Positions 43,868 through 53,539 of a stretch of DNA of 64,000 nt are shown here, piece after piece. The notes beneath the pieces were generated by a model. The model had not been told where the DNA came from. It saw only the letters and a program-made list of their open reading frames with translations, and searched no databases. The DNA lies in NCBI RefSeq assembly GCF_000714535.1, contig NZ_AUND01000038.1, positions 1 to 64,000 of the forward strand. Reading direction: 5' to 3'. How positions within the stretch are numbered: the stretch's first letter is position 1; each line of letters starts with the position of its first letter. Source of the DNA: Thioclava pacifica DSM 10166 (GTDB lineage Bacteria; Pseudomonadota; Alphaproteobacteria; Rhodobacterales; Rhodobacteraceae). A program made the position numbers and the translations under genes.

Positions 43868-44776
43868 ATGACGAGCGTGAACAAGCAGATGTTCCTGGTG
43901 GCCGATACCGCTGAGGCGGTGCAGGCAGCGCCCGCGCAGCGCCGGTTGAATTTCGCCGCCGAATCCGAGCGCGTCGCGAAGGGTGGTTCTGCAGCGCATG
44001 TGGGGCAGGTTATCGCCGTCGCGCGCAGTCGGGGCGGGATCGGGGCGACGATGCTCGCGGTCAACCTGGCCCATCAGCTCGCCTCGATCGGCGCCAAGCG
44101 CAAGGGCGGACCGGCGCGCCGCGTCGCGCTCGTCGATCTCGATCTGCAATTCGGCATGGTCTCGGGCTTTCTGGATCTCGAACCGAGCCCCGCGCTTTAT
44201 GATATGGCGCGCGACGGGAGCGTGCCTGACGAGACCTTCCTCGAACAGTCGCTGCAATCGACCCCGGATGGGCTCGACGTGCTCTGTGCGCCATCCGCCT
44301 TCGCGCCGCTCGACGCGCTGCGGCCCGAACAGCTGCGCGGGCTGATCGAGGCGATGCAGGCTCGCTACGATTATGTCGTGGTCGATCTGCCCCACGCGCT
44401 CGTCGACTGGGTGTCCCCGGTGTTGGGCCATGCCGGGCTCATGTATCTCGTCACCGATCTTTCCGTGCCCTCGCTTCAGCAGGCACGTCGCCTGATCGAC
44501 GCCTATAGCGAGGACAATCTCGCGATGGAGATCGAGGTCGTGGTCAATCACGAGGCGCGCCCGCTCTTGCCGCGCCGCCAACACCAGGAGGCCGCGCGCG
44601 CGCTCGATCGCGAGCTGCGCCATTGGTTGCCCGAAGATCCGCGCGCGGCGAAGGAAGCCGCCGATCGCGGCCTGCCGTTGGGGCGCGTTGCGCGCCGCTC
44701 GGCCCTGTCGAAAGCGGTGGGGAAACTCGCCCAGGAACGTCTCAAGAAAGCCGCCGCTGCGGCGCAACAGAACTGA
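43868..44776 (+). CDS. cpaE: Pilus assembly ATPase CpaE/TadZ
   Basis: A ~302-residue MinD/ParA-like protein. The nucleotide loop is ARSRGGIGATMLAVNLAHQL at ~53-72, where the usual KGGxGK(T/S) has lost both lysines, as in many TadZ/CpaE proteins. VALVDLDLQFGMVSGFLDL and YVVVDLPHALVDW correspond to Walker A' and B. CpaE/TadZ marks the cell position at which the pilus machine assembles. The start at 43868 follows AAGGGGAGAG. An ATG 18 bp earlier is possible. cpaF follows after 16 bp. Confidence 0.88.
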   Translation: MTSVNKQMFLVADTAEAVQAAPAQRRLNFAAESERVAKGGSAAHVGQVIAVARSRGGIGATMLAVNLAHQLASIGAKRKGGPARRVALVDLDLQFGMVSGFLDLEPSPALYDMARDGSVPDETFLEQSLQSTPDGLDVLCAPSAFAPLDALRPEQLRGLIEAMQARYDYVVVDLPHALVDWVSPVLGHAGLMYLVTDLSVPSLQQARRLIDAYSEDNLAMEIEVVVNHEARPLLPRRQHQEAARALDRELRHWLPEDPRAAKEAADRGLPLGRVARRSALSKAVGKLAQERLKKAAAAAQQN

Positions 44777-44792
44777 AGCGGAGGGTACAGAC

Positions 44793-46217
44793 ATGTTTCG
44801 CAATTTCACCGATCGCGGTTCGAAGCCTTCCGACAAGGACAAGGTGATCCCGCTTGGCCAACACCGTGCCGCGGCAGGCACGCCAGCCGATGCGCTCGTG
44901 CTGAATGAGAGCGCGGTCAAGGCCGTGCCCGAGCCGGCCTTCGAGGAAAGCCAGCGCCGCGCGCTCGAACTGAAGAGCCGCCTGCATGACGCGCTGCTCG
45001 ACCGTCTGAACCTGTCGATGATCGACAAGGTCGTGCCCGAGGAACTGCGTCGCGAAGTGGCCACGCTTGTCTCTGAAGAGCTGCGCGACTCCAAGACGCC
45101 GCTGCGTGCCGATCAGTTCAAGACGCTGGTCGATGAGCTGCTCGACGAAGTGCTGGGCCTTGGACCGCTGGAGCCGCTGATCGCGGATCCCACGATCAAC
45201 GACATCCTCGTGAATGGGTGTCAGAAAGTCTTTATCGAGCGCAACGGCGTGCTGGAACGCACCCAGGTCCGTTTCCGTGACGAACGTCACCTGCTGCGCA
45301 TTATCGACAAGATCGTCTCGCGCGTTGGCCGCCGGATTGATGAGAGCAATCCTTGGGTCGATGCCCGTCTTGAGGATGGAAGCCGCGTCAATGCGATCAT
45401 CCGCCCGTGCGCGATTGACGGTCCGAGCATCTCGATCCGCAAATTCGCCCGCCAGCCCTATACGCTGGAGCGTCTGGTAGATACCGGGATGATGACCGAG
45501 CAGGCTTCGCATTTCCTCAAGGGGTTGGTGCGGGCTCGCAAGAATATCCTGATCTCGGGCGGCACGGGCTCGGGCAAGACGACGCTTCTCAACGCGATCT
45601 CGGCGGCGATCGACCCGCGTGCGCGGATCGTCACGATCGAGGATGCGGCCGAACTTCAGCTCCAGCAGGAGCATGTGGTGCGTCTTGAAACCCGCGCCTC
45701 CAACCCGAACGGTCAGGGCGCGGTGCATCAGCGCGATCTGGTGCGCAATGCGCTGCGGATGCGTCCCGATCGCATCATCGTCGGCGAGGTGCGTGGCGGC
45801 GAGGCCTTCGACATGCTTCAGGCGATGAATACCGGTCACGACGGTTCGATGACCACGGTGCACGCCAATTCCGCCCGCGACGCGCTGGGCCGGATCGAGC
45901 AGATGGTGACGATGATCGGCCTCGACATGCCGCTCTCCGCGATCCGTTCGCAGATCGCCTCGGGGCTCGATATCGTGGTGCAGATCGCGCGCATGTCCGA
46001 TGGCCGCCGTCGTGTGCTCTCGATCTCCGAGATCACCGGCCAGGAAGGCGATATCGTGATGATGCAGGAGATCTTCACCTTCCGGAAGAAAGGCACGCTC
46101 GGCGATGGCACCATCGAGGGCAATTTCACCGCGACCGGGCTGCGCCCGCGTTGCCTCGAGGACATGATCGCGGCCGGTGTCGAGGTCGATCCGTCCGATT
46201 TCGTGGTTCGGGGGTAA
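44793..46217 (+). CDS. cpaF: Pilus secretion ATPase CpaF/TadA
   Basis: A 474-residue type II/IV secretion ATPase. It has an N-terminal helical part and VNGCQKVFIERNGVLERTQVRF. The catalytic core includes Walker A ISGGTGSGKTTLLNAIS (~252-268), the Asp box VTIEDAAELQLQQEHVVRLETR, Walker B MRPDRIIVGEVRGGEAFDMLQAMNTGHDGSMTTVHAN and the His box. It powers Flp polymerisation (and possibly retraction). The start at 44793 follows GGAGGG. The frame extends further upstream but would overlap cpaE. Confidence 0.96.
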   Translation: MFRNFTDRGSKPSDKDKVIPLGQHRAAAGTPADALVLNESAVKAVPEPAFEESQRRALELKSRLHDALLDRLNLSMIDKVVPEELRREVATLVSEELRDSKTPLRADQFKTLVDELLDEVLGLGPLEPLIADPTINDILVNGCQKVFIERNGVLERTQVRFRDERHLLRIIDKIVSRVGRRIDESNPWVDARLEDGSRVNAIIRPCAIDGPSISIRKFARQPYTLERLVDTGMMTEQASHFLKGLVRARKNILISGGTGSGKTTLLNAISAAIDPRARIVTIEDAAELQLQQEHVVRLETRASNPNGQGAVHQRDLVRNALRMRPDRIIVGEVRGGEAFDMLQAMNTGHDGSMTTVHANSARDALGRIEQMVTMIGLDMPLSAIRSQIASGLDIVVQIARMSDGRRRVLSISEITGQEGDIVMMQEIFTFRKKGTLGDGTIEGNFTATGLRPRCLEDMIAAGVEVDPSDFVVRG

Positions 46218-46223
46218 GGGGTC

Positions 46224-47195
46224 ATGTTCAGCGGCATCGAGAATGACTGGTTTGCCTATCTCACCTATAGTGGCATCGCGCTGGGCATGCTGCTGGCGGT
46301 GACGGGCGCATTGCATCTGGCCAGCCGCAGCGAAACGCGCGGCGAGGCGAAGAGCCGCCGGATGAAGATGATCGCTCAGGGCCGCAACACCGAAGAGCTG
46401 CTGGCGCTTCTGAAACCGCCGCCGCGCAAGGGGATCGCGGCGCGCCTGCCGCAGACGCTCGATCTCGCGCGCCAGCTGCATCGCGCGGGGATGCCGATCT
46501 CGGCGGACCGGTTCGTTGCGCTTTGCGCCTCGATCGGGGTGGGGGGCTTCGTGCTCAGTTTCGCGGCTCTCGGCCCAATCTGGGCTGTGCTTGTGGCGCT
46601 GGCCGTGGGTGTGGCGATTCCGGCGCTGGTGGTGCGCTTTCGCGCCAAGGGCCGGATGACGAAGCTGACGGCTCAACTGCCTGATGCGCTCGACATGCTC
46701 GCGCGCGGGCTTAAGATCGGCCATCCGCTGAACATGACGATCGGCGCCGTGGCCGAGGAGATGCCCGACCCGATCGGGACCGAGTTCGGCCTGATCTTCG
46801 ACCAGGTGACCTATGGCGACGACCTGCCCGATGCGGTGCTCGATTTCGCGGATCGGGTGGGGATCGAGGACGCCGATTATCTTGCTGCGAGCATCGGGAT
46901 CCAGCACGGCACCGGCGGCGATCTCGCCCGCGTGCTCGAAGTGCTGGGCCGGACGATCCGCGGCCGCATCGCATTGCGCCGCAAGATCAAGGCGATCTCG
47001 GCGGAGGGGCGGGCCTCGGCCTGGTTCCTAAGCACGCTGCCCTTCATCATGTTCGGCTTCACGAATTTCATTTCACCGGGCTATTTCGGCGAAGTGGCCG
47101 ATGACCCGCTCTTCAAACCGATGGCCGCGATCGTGCTGGTGCTGGTGGCGCTCAACGCGCTGATCCTGCGCAAGCTGGTGACGTTCCGGATCTGA
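46224..47195 (+). CDS. tadB: Inner-membrane pilus platform protein TadB
   Basis: A 323-residue GspF/T2SF-domain protein. There is one N-terminal membrane segment (~9-31), a pair around 95-130, the cytoplasmic T2SF domain with QLPDALDMLARGLKIGHPLNMTIGAVAEEMPDPIG (~148-182), and C-terminal segments. TadB and TadC form the platform above the CpaF ATPase. It follows cpaF by 6 bp and precedes tadC by 16 bp. Confidence 0.93.
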   Translation: MFSGIENDWFAYLTYSGIALGMLLAVTGALHLASRSETRGEAKSRRMKMIAQGRNTEELLALLKPPPRKGIAARLPQTLDLARQLHRAGMPISADRFVALCASIGVGGFVLSFAALGPIWAVLVALAVGVAIPALVVRFRAKGRMTKLTAQLPDALDMLARGLKIGHPLNMTIGAVAEEMPDPIGTEFGLIFDQVTYGDDLPDAVLDFADRVGIEDADYLAASIGIQHGTGGDLARVLEVLGRTIRGRIALRRKIKAISAEGRASAWFLSTLPFIMFGFTNFISPGYFGEVADDPLFKPMAAIVLVLVALNALILRKLVTFRI

Positions 47196-47211
47196 CAGGG
47201 AGGAAAGAGCC

Positions 47212-48207
47212 ATGCTGATGACTCGTATCGAAAGCATTGCGCTGGAGCTGGGCATTGCGCCCGAGACGGTTCTGGCGGGCGGTATCGGGCTCGGAGCGCT
47301 GCTGGTGATCTGGGGGCTGCTCGCAGCGTTCCAGCGGGATCGCGCGGTCGAGCGCATCGCCGCGATCGGAGGCACGCGCGGAAATGTGCGCGCCGAGCAT
47401 TCGCTGCTCAAGGCGCCGGAAGCCACACCGGGGCGCTTCATGAAAGCCTTTGTTCCGGCCGATCGGCAGAAGCGCAGCGCGCTACAGCGCAAGCTCGAGA
47501 TGGCAGGGATGTCGGATGCGGGCGCGCTGCGCCGCTTCACGCTCGTGCGCATCGTCCTTGGCATCGGCCTTCCGGGTGTGTTTCTCGCGCTGCTGATTGC
47601 CGCGCGCACGCCCGATCTGACCTTGCCCCTTGGCCTCTCGGAGCGTCTCGGCGGGCTCAGCGGTATGGCGACCTATCAGATCCTGACCGGGCTCGTGGCC
47701 TTTGGCTATCTCGCGCCGCTCAAATGGCTGGGCGGACGCATGAAGGAGCGCCGCTTGCGCATCGAAGAGAGCTTTCCGAATGCGCTCGACCTGATGCAGG
47801 TCTCGATCGAAAGCGGCATGGGCTTTGACGCGGCGATGACGCGGGTTGGCAACGAGCTGACCAATACCTCTCCCGAGATCGCCTTCGAGTTCCTTTCGGT
47901 GCAGCGCCAGGTGCAGGCCGGGCGTGAGCGCGACGCGGCGCTGCGCGACATGGCCGAGCGCACCGGGGTCGAGACCGTGCGGGCCTTCGCCAATGTCGCC
48001 ACGCAATCTCTGCGCTTCGGCTCCTCCATGGCGCAGGCGCTCACGACCTATGCCGAAGAGTTGCGTGCGATGCGCGAGCTGCGCGCTCAGGAGAAGGCCA
48101 ACCGGCTGCCCGTGCAGATGTCGGGCGTGCTCGCCTCGCTGATGCTTCCGGCACTGATCCTGATCTGTCTCGGACCCATCGTGATTCGCTATCTCAACAA
48201 TTTCTGA
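47212..48207 (+). CDS. tadC: Inner-membrane pilus platform protein TadC
   Basis: A 331-residue paralogue of TadB with the same T2SF core, EESFPNALDLMQVSIESGMGFDAAMTRVGNEL (~183-214), followed by FANVATQSLRFGSSMAQALTTYAEELR and a C-terminal membrane segment. GGGAGGAAAG gives a strong ribosome site. It is the last of the tight assembly-gene run. A 263 bp palindrome-rich gap follows. Confidence 0.93.
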   Translation: MLMTRIESIALELGIAPETVLAGGIGLGALLVIWGLLAAFQRDRAVERIAAIGGTRGNVRAEHSLLKAPEATPGRFMKAFVPADRQKRSALQRKLEMAGMSDAGALRRFTLVRIVLGIGLPGVFLALLIAARTPDLTLPLGLSERLGGLSGMATYQILTGLVAFGYLAPLKWLGGRMKERRLRIEESFPNALDLMQVSIESGMGFDAAMTRVGNELTNTSPEIAFEFLSVQRQVQAGRERDAALRDMAERTGVETVRAFANVATQSLRFGSSMAQALTTYAEELRAMRELRAQEKANRLPVQMSGVLASLMLPALILICLGPIVIRYLNNF

Positions 48208-48470
48208 GCCGATTTCGGCTGGAAAGGAATCGTTTCAATTTGCGAAACGATTGGAAAAACAGGAAAATTAAGGGGGTTTGTCTCGGCGGTCGTGCTGAAA
48301 ACTAAACCACGGGTTGTTACGCGAATTCAGTAATGCATCCACAGGGGGCTGTGGATATCGATCTTCAGATTAGTTTAGGCGTATGGCGGAAATTGAGTTA
48401 CGCTGGGGCATCTCACAAGCTGCCAAGAAAATGTGAGAAATTTTGATAAGTCTTTGGGATGGTGGGGGCC
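48208..48470. promoter_or_regulatory. Palindrome-rich regulatory region upstream of the LuxR-type gene
   Basis: Three perfect inverted repeats lie in an AT-richer 263 bp gap: AATCGTTTC-N7-GAAACGATT (48228-48252), ATCCACAG-GGGG-CTGTGGAT (48337-48356) and TCTCACA-N14-TGTGAGA (48411-48438). The first may end the tad transcript. The other two are placed like operators for the regulator gene. Confidence 0.55.
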
Positions 48471-49316
48471 ATGAAGGACTATGTGATGGATCGGGGTGGG
48501 GACCCCGGTCAGCAACGCGCTATTGAAGCCGGTATGATCGGCGCTGTGGCGCAATGGTGCGAGTGCTTGCACGGAACCAATCCGCTGCGCAGCGCTCTGC
48601 GAATTCTGACTGACAGTATCGGGGCTGAGGCGATCGTGCTTTCGCGCTATGCGCGGGCCGGTGAGACGCCGACGCGGGTTCTGGTCCATGACCGGGCGCG
48701 CTCGGGCTGCCGGATCCCGTTGCAGCAGAGCTTCGCCGAGTTGCTGCTCGACGGTTATCTCGACAAGGCCAAGCCGGGCTCGACCTGGTATGGCTCGATG
48801 CGCGACGAGGAGCTTCCGGCAGCCGCCGCGATGCTGCTGGCGCGGCGTCAGCTTAATGAGCTGGTGGTGATCCCGCTCGAGGTGAGCGATCGCGCGATCG
48901 ATACGATCGAGCTGCATTTCACCGACAAGCTGCGCCATTACCAGCAGGCGGTGCTGACGATCCTGGCCGATACGCTCAGCCGTACCTGGAGCAACCGCGC
49001 GCGGGGCCTGTTCACCGAGGCGCTGCTCAAATCGGCCGCGGCGCAGGCTGCACCGGCTGTCGGTTCGCCGATCCTGAGCGCGGACAATCCCGCGCGTCTC
49101 AGCCGCGCCGAATATCGCGTCTGCCTGCTGCTGAGCCACGGCCAGTCGCCCGACCAGATGCGCGGCGAGCTGGGGATCTCTGAATCGACGCTGCGCACGC
49201 ATCTGAGCAACCTCTATGCCAAGACCGGGGCGCGCAATCTGGCGGAGCTGACCTTCCAGCTCGTGTCGGATCTGCCCTTCGAGCTGACCCGCCGCCACGC
49301 GGGACGGCTGGCATGA
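48471..49316 (+). CDS. LuxR-family transcriptional regulator in the Tad locus
   Basis: About 281 residues. The C-terminal LuxR-type helix-turn-helix LSRAEYRVCLLLSHGQSPDQMRGELGISESTLRTHLSNLYAKTGARNLAEL spans ~203-253. The N-terminal ~180 residues form an unassigned sensor-like domain without a response-regulator Asp pocket or a recognisable autoinducer-binding site. The start is uncertain: 48471 has GGTGGGGG in front, 48459 does not. The stop overlaps cpaA by 4 bp, so it is expressed with the prepilin peptidase and probably controls the pilus genes. Confidence 0.85.
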   Translation: MKDYVMDRGGDPGQQRAIEAGMIGAVAQWCECLHGTNPLRSALRILTDSIGAEAIVLSRYARAGETPTRVLVHDRARSGCRIPLQQSFAELLLDGYLDKAKPGSTWYGSMRDEELPAAAAMLLARRQLNELVVIPLEVSDRAIDTIELHFTDKLRHYQQAVLTILADTLSRTWSNRARGLFTEALLKSAAAQAAPAVGSPILSADNPARLSRAEYRVCLLLSHGQSPDQMRGELGISESTLRTHLSNLYAKTGARNLAELTFQLVSDLPFELTRRHAGRLA

Positions 49317-49783
49317 GCCTGCAACTGCTGCCGCTTGTCGCGCTGGCGCCACTTCTGTTGATGGTGGCGTTCAGCGACCTGCGCGAGATGCGCATCCCGA
49401 ACTGGATGGTGCTGATCGCGCTGGGTCTCTTCGTGATTTGCTCACCACTTCTGGGCTGGTCCGAGATCGGGTCGCGTCTGATCGTGGCGGGGGCGACCTT
49501 CGCGATCGGCTACGTGCTCTTCGCGCTGCGTGCTTTCGGGGGCGGGGATGTGAAGTTCCTGACCGTACTGATGCTGTTCGTACCCTCGGTCGCAGTGGCG
49601 CAGTTTCTGATGGTCTTTTCGGTGGCGTTGATCCTCGGGAGCGGCATCGCGATCGGGTTGCAGCGCGCCCCGGTTGCGGCGCGACTCGACTGGGTCACCT
49701 GCCGTCGCCGCGGCAAATTGCCGATGGGCATTTCGCTTGCGATGGCGGGGCTCGCGCTGCCTTACGTGCTCTCGATCGGTTAA
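49313..49783 (+). CDS. cpaA: Flp prepilin peptidase CpaA/TadV
   Basis: A 156-residue aspartic prepilin peptidase with about four to five membrane segments. The two catalytic Asp regions are FSDLREMRIPNWM (~20-32) and FGGGDVKFLTVLML (~74-87), the latter containing the GxGD-type motif as GGGD. It lacks the N-methylation domain of large PilD enzymes, as usual for Tad systems. It should process Flp and the TadE-like proteins. It is separated from flp by 9 kb and coupled to the LuxR-type gene instead. Confidence 0.9.
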   Translation: MSLQLLPLVALAPLLLMVAFSDLREMRIPNWMVLIALGLFVICSPLLGWSEIGSRLIVAGATFAIGYVLFALRAFGGGDVKFLTVLMLFVPSVAVAQFLMVFSVALILGSGIAIGLQRAPVAARLDWVTCRRRGKLPMGISLAMAGLALPYVLSIG

Positions 49784-49890
49784 CCGCGCGTCAAAACTTG
49801 GCGAGATGCGGGGAGTTCTTGTGCAAGATCAAGGCTCAAGAGGATTTTTTGTGTCATACTGAGCGGATAGTCAAAGCAGGGGGGCTTGCT

Positions 49891-51252
49891 ATGCGTGGTC
49901 ACGAATTTCGTTTTTGGATGCAGGGAACGGCGCTCGCGTCGGGCGTGTTGATCGGCCTGTCGGGGATAGGCTTTGCGCAGGAGGCTGCAACGCCTGACGC
50001 CGCGGCCGCAGCAACGCAAGAGGCCGCAACGCAAGACGCTTCGCAGGCCTCGCCGCGCAGTCGCGCCGAGGCGTTGCTTTATGGGCTCGAGGGCCAGACC
50101 AAGGATGTGGCGGCAGGGCTTGCACTTCTGGAAACCGCTGCTGCGCAGGGCGATCACCCGTCGCAGACCGCGCTTGGCAACCTGTTGCTCTGGGGCGGTC
50201 CGCTTCCGGCCGATCCTGCGCGGGGGGAGGCGCTTCTGTCCGAGGCTGCGGCGGCTGGGGATGCCGAGGCCAAACTGATCCTCGGCAGACAACTTATCGG
50301 CGGATGGGCGCTGCCACGCGATCTAGATCGCGGCAAGGCGCTGCTTGAAGAGCTGGTGGCCGAGGGCGACCCCAAGGCCGAGGTCGCATTGGCTGAATTC
50401 TACCTCTATGGCACGGGACTGCCGAAGGATTGGGACAAGGCCAAGGCGCTTGCCGAGGCTGCGGCCGACAAGGGCGACGGTCAGGGCATCTGGAAATACG
50501 GCGAGATGCTGATGTGGAGCGAGCGCGACGCGAAGACTGCCGAGGCGATGCTCAACCGCGCCGGCGAGCTGGGCGTGGGACAGGCCTATGCCACGCTCGC
50601 GGAAGGCGCGATGTATGGCTATCTCGGCGGCGGTTCGGTCTCCCGCGCGAAATTCGACGGCTATGCCGAGAAGGCGCGCGCGGCGGGCAATCAGCGCATC
50701 GAAGTGCTCGATGCGATCCGCCAGATGTGGGGCATCTCGATGCGCGCTGACGGGCCGAAAACCGTCGAGGAGCTGACCAAGGCCGCCAATGCCGGAAATC
50801 GCGAGGCAGGGCGGTATCTGCTCGGGCTGCTGCGGGATGGCAACGGGCTCAATATCCAGAAAGATCGTGCGGCCGCCGAGGCGCTGCTCAAGGATCACCC
50901 CGAACTGTTCACCGATGCGGAGCGCGCCGAGATGCAGTTGAGCATCGACGTGGCGAAACGACGTGATCCGAAAGGAATCGCGGCCTCGGCAGAGGTGGTG
51001 CAATCGCGCCGAGGCGATCTGAGCCAGTCGGCTGCCGAGGATCTCTACAAGGCCGCGCCGAACGTGGTGATCTATGTGCTTCAGCAGGATCTGAAGGCGA
51101 AGGGGCTCTATGCGGGCAAGCTCGACGGGCTGGCGGGGCCGCGCACGCTGAAGGGGTTGAACAAGCTGTGCAAGACCTTGCCGGGCGGGCTTAATTGCAC
51201 CGATGGCATTCTGAGCCGGAAGACCATTGGCGCGCTGCTGATCGCTCCTTGA
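49891..51252 (+). CDS. Exported Sel1-like repeat protein
   Basis: A 453-residue protein with a signal peptide ([23 protein letters not shown], cleaved near residue 31) and an Ala/Thr/Gln-rich linker. At least five Sel1-like repeats follow ([72 protein letters not shown] and others, ~65-300). The C-terminal ~70 residues ([33 protein letters not shown]) resemble a peptidoglycan-binding-like fold. It is periplasmic, probably a scaffold. The gene follows the Tad locus by 107 bp, but a role in pili (as a TadD substitute) is only a possibility. The start at 49891 follows AGGGGGG. Confidence 0.82.
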   Translation: MRGHEFRFWMQGTALASGVLIGLSGIGFAQEAATPDAAAAATQEAATQDASQASPRSRAEALLYGLEGQTKDVAAGLALLETAAAQGDHPSQTALGNLLLWGGPLPADPARGEALLSEAAAAGDAEAKLILGRQLIGGWALPRDLDRGKALLEELVAEGDPKAEVALAEFYLYGTGLPKDWDKAKALAEAAADKGDGQGIWKYGEMLMWSERDAKTAEAMLNRAGELGVGQAYATLAEGAMYGYLGGGSVSRAKFDGYAEKARAAGNQRIEVLDAIRQMWGISMRADGPKTVEELTKAANAGNREAGRYLLGLLRDGNGLNIQKDRAAAEALLKDHPELFTDAERAEMQLSIDVAKRRDPKGIAASAEVVQSRRGDLSQSAAEDLYKAAPNVVIYVLQQDLKAKGLYAGKLDGLAGPRTLKGLNKLCKTLPGGLNCTDGILSRKTIGALLIAP

Positions 51253-51433
51253 TCGACCAATCCCGCCCGCGACGCATTCTCGCAGTGAAAACGGTGTGTT
51301 CGCGGGTAGGATTGCTTTGTATCAAGGTTATCCAAACCTTAATCTGATAGTCTTAATAAGCTTGAGGGGAAGCGAACCTTTCAGGCGTCCAACGGGCCAG
51401 GTGGGAACGGCCCGAAGTTTTGAAGGGGTGAAA

Positions 51434-52486
51434 ATGTCTGCCGAAAAACAATTTGTTCCGCCCTTCGCCAGTGGGGCTGGTGCGCTGTCGGGTGCGAGCG
51501 CGCACCGGCGCACGGTGCTCATTGCGGGCGGGGCGGGCTTCATCGGGTCCAATCTCGCGCGCCGACTGCTGGCGCAGGGCGACCGGGTGATCTGCATCGA
51601 CAATCTGGAAACCGGACGAAGTGCGAATATCGAGGGGCTGATCCCCAATCCCGATTTCGCTTTCTTCCTTCATGATATCGTCGAGCCCTTTACCGTGAAG
51701 GGGCCGGTGGACCGGATTTACAATCTCGCCTGCCCGGCCTCGCCACCGAAATATCAACGCGATCCTGTGCATACGCTCAAGACCTCCTTCATCGGGGGGC
51801 TGAACCTGCTCTCGATCGCCGAGAAGAAGCATGCTCGGATCCTGCAAAGCTCGACCTCCGAGGTCTATGGCGACCCGGATATCTCGCCGCAGCCGGAGAG
51901 CTATCGCGGTCTGGTCAACACGGTCGGCCCGCGGGCCTGCTACGACGAGGGCAAGCGCGCTACCGAGACGCTGTTCTACGAGAGCCACCGTCAGAGTCAC
52001 GTCGATGTGCGCATCGCGCGGATCTTCAACACCTACGGGCCGCGCATGGACCCCGAAGACGGGCGCGTCGTGTCGAATTTCGTCGTGCAGGCGCTGACCG
52101 GTCAACCGCTCACGATCTATGGCGACGGCACGCAGACGCGGTCCTTCTGCTACATCGAGGACATGCTCGACGGCTTGACCGCGCTGATGGAGGCCGATGA
52201 GGTGGAGCCCACGATCTTCGATCCGGTGAACCTCGGCAATCCGCATGAGTTCACCATGCTCGAACTGGCCGATCTGGTGCAGGATCTGACCGGCGCGAAG
52301 GTGAAGCGCGACTTTCACCCGCTGCCCAAGGACGACCCGCTCCAGCGCCGTCCCGATATCACCCGGGCCAAGACGATCCTGGGATGGGAACCGAAAGTGC
52401 CGCTTCATGACGGGCTGATCCCGACGATCGAATATTTCCGCGACGAGATCGAGATGGCGCAGCAGAAAATCGGCGGCGTGGCATGA
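51434..52486 (+). CDS. UDP-glucuronate decarboxylase (UDP-xylose synthase-like, SDR family)
   Basis: A 350-residue extended short-chain dehydrogenase. The NAD loop is [17 protein letters not shown] (~30-46), the catalytic Ser region is [12 protein letters not shown] and the YxxxK pair lies in [16 protein letters not shown]. The run [16 protein letters not shown] and [23 protein letters not shown] are characteristic of UXS enzymes, which convert UDP-glucuronate to UDP-xylose for surface polysaccharides. The start at 51434 follows AAGGGG. It overlaps galE by 4 bp, so two nucleotide-sugar enzymes are coupled. Confidence 0.88.
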   Translation: MSAEKQFVPPFASGAGALSGASAHRRTVLIAGGAGFIGSNLARRLLAQGDRVICIDNLETGRSANIEGLIPNPDFAFFLHDIVEPFTVKGPVDRIYNLACPASPPKYQRDPVHTLKTSFIGGLNLLSIAEKKHARILQSSTSEVYGDPDISPQPESYRGLVNTVGPRACYDEGKRATETLFYESHRQSHVDVRIARIFNTYGPRMDPEDGRVVSNFVVQALTGQPLTIYGDGTQTRSFCYIEDMLDGLTALMEADEVEPTIFDPVNLGNPHEFTMLELADLVQDLTGAKVKRDFHPLPKDDPLQRRPDITRAKTILGWEPKVPLHDGLIPTIEYFRDEIEMAQQKIGGVA

Positions 52487-53457
52487 GCCAACCAAAGATC
52501 CTCGTCACCGGGGGCGCGGGCTATATAGGCTCGCATTGCTGCAAGGCGCTGGCGAAGGCCGGGCGTGAGCCGGTCGTCTATGACAACCTCTCGCGCGGCC
52601 ATGCCGATGCCGTGCGCTGGGGACCGCTGGTGGTGGGCGACATGCGCGACCGCGCGCTGCTGGAAAGAACGCTGGCCGAACATCAGATCGGCGCGGTGAT
52701 CCATTTCGCGGCCCTCGCCTATGTCGGCGAGAGCGTTGGCGCGCCCGAGCAATATTATGACGTGAACCTTGGGGGCATGACCGCGCTGCTCGAGGCGGCC
52801 GGGGCCGTGGGGGTCGACAAGATCGTCTTTTCGTCGAGCTGCGCGACCTATGGCACGCCCGAGCGCCTGCCGATCTCGGAAGATCTGCCGCAGACCCCGA
52901 TCAACCCTTACGGCCGCACGAAGCTCGTCTGCGAGTGGATGTTGCAGGATGCCCAGACCGCCCATGGGCTGCGCTTTGCCGCCTTGCGCTATTTCAACGC
53001 CGCCGGCGCAGATCCCGAAGGCGAGATTGGCGAGCGCCATGATCCCGAGACCCATCTGATCCCGCTGGTGCTCATGGCGGCCTCGGGGCAGGCGGGGCCG
53101 CTAAAGATCTTCGGCACCGATTATCCCACGCCCGATGGCACCTGTATCCGCGACTATATCCATGTCGACGATCTGGCCCGCGCCCATCTGCTTGCGCTCG
53201 ATCACCTCGAAGCAGGCGGCGCGAGCCTGAAGCTCAACCTCGGCACCGGGCGCGGCGCGTCGATCCACGAGGTCGTGGCGGCGGTGGAACGGGTGACCGG
53301 CCGCAAGGTACCGCATGAGCTTGCCCCGCGTCGCCCCGGCGATCCGGCAGAGCTGACGGCGGACCCGTCGAAGGCGGCCGAGGTGCTGGGGTTCACCGCG
53401 CGCTATCGCGATCTCGATGAGATCGTGGCCCATGCCGCGCCGTGGTTCGGCTTGTAG
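52483..53457 (+). CDS. galE: UDP-glucose 4-epimerase
   Basis: A 324-residue SDR epimerase with the NAD loop [16 protein letters not shown] (~7-22), [24 protein letters not shown] with the catalytic Ser, and the YxxxK pair in [14 protein letters not shown]. Also present are [16 protein letters not shown] and [16 protein letters not shown], both diagnostic of GalE. It interconverts UDP-glucose and UDP-galactose for polysaccharide synthesis. Overlap with the decarboxylase gene points to an exopolysaccharide or LPS role. Confidence 0.94.
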   Translation: MSQPKILVTGGAGYIGSHCCKALAKAGREPVVYDNLSRGHADAVRWGPLVVGDMRDRALLERTLAEHQIGAVIHFAALAYVGESVGAPEQYYDVNLGGMTALLEAAGAVGVDKIVFSSSCATYGTPERLPISEDLPQTPINPYGRTKLVCEWMLQDAQTAHGLRFAALRYFNAAGADPEGEIGERHDPETHLIPLVLMAASGQAGPLKIFGTDYPTPDGTCIRDYIHVDDLARAHLLALDHLEAGGASLKLNLGTGRGASIHEVVAAVERVTGRKVPHELAPRRPGDPAELTADPSKAAEVLGFTARYRDLDEIVAHAAPWFGL

Positions 53458-53481
53458 CCGCCTGACCAGCCGTCAGCCGGG

Positions 53482-53509
53482 CTTGAGCCTGCCGCCCGGA
53501 CCTCTATCT
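53482..53509 (+). promoter_or_regulatory. Possible promoter for the aminopeptidase gene
   Basis: CTTGAGC and CTATCT are separated by 15 bp in the 82 bp gap after galE. The pattern resembles heat-shock-type (CTTGAA...CNATNT) or weak vegetative promoters. No other candidate is seen in the gap. Confidence 0.3.
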
Positions 53510-53539
53510 TGCCCCTTAAAGGCAAATCAGGAGGCAGAC

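Noticed and set aside
43868-44776. Degenerate (pseudogene) CpaE because the Walker A lysines are missing
   Set aside because: Loss of these lysines is common in TadZ/CpaE proteins and the frame is otherwise intact with conserved downstream motifs.
42842-45094. 750-codon minus-strand frame across the tad genes
   Set aside because: Overlaps four well-supported plus-strand pilus genes and shows only shadow composition.
51320-51360. CtrA-type site (TTAA pair) upstream of the UDP-glucuronate decarboxylase gene
   Set aside because: The two TTAA elements are 10 bp apart rather than the 7 bp needed for the CtrA consensus.
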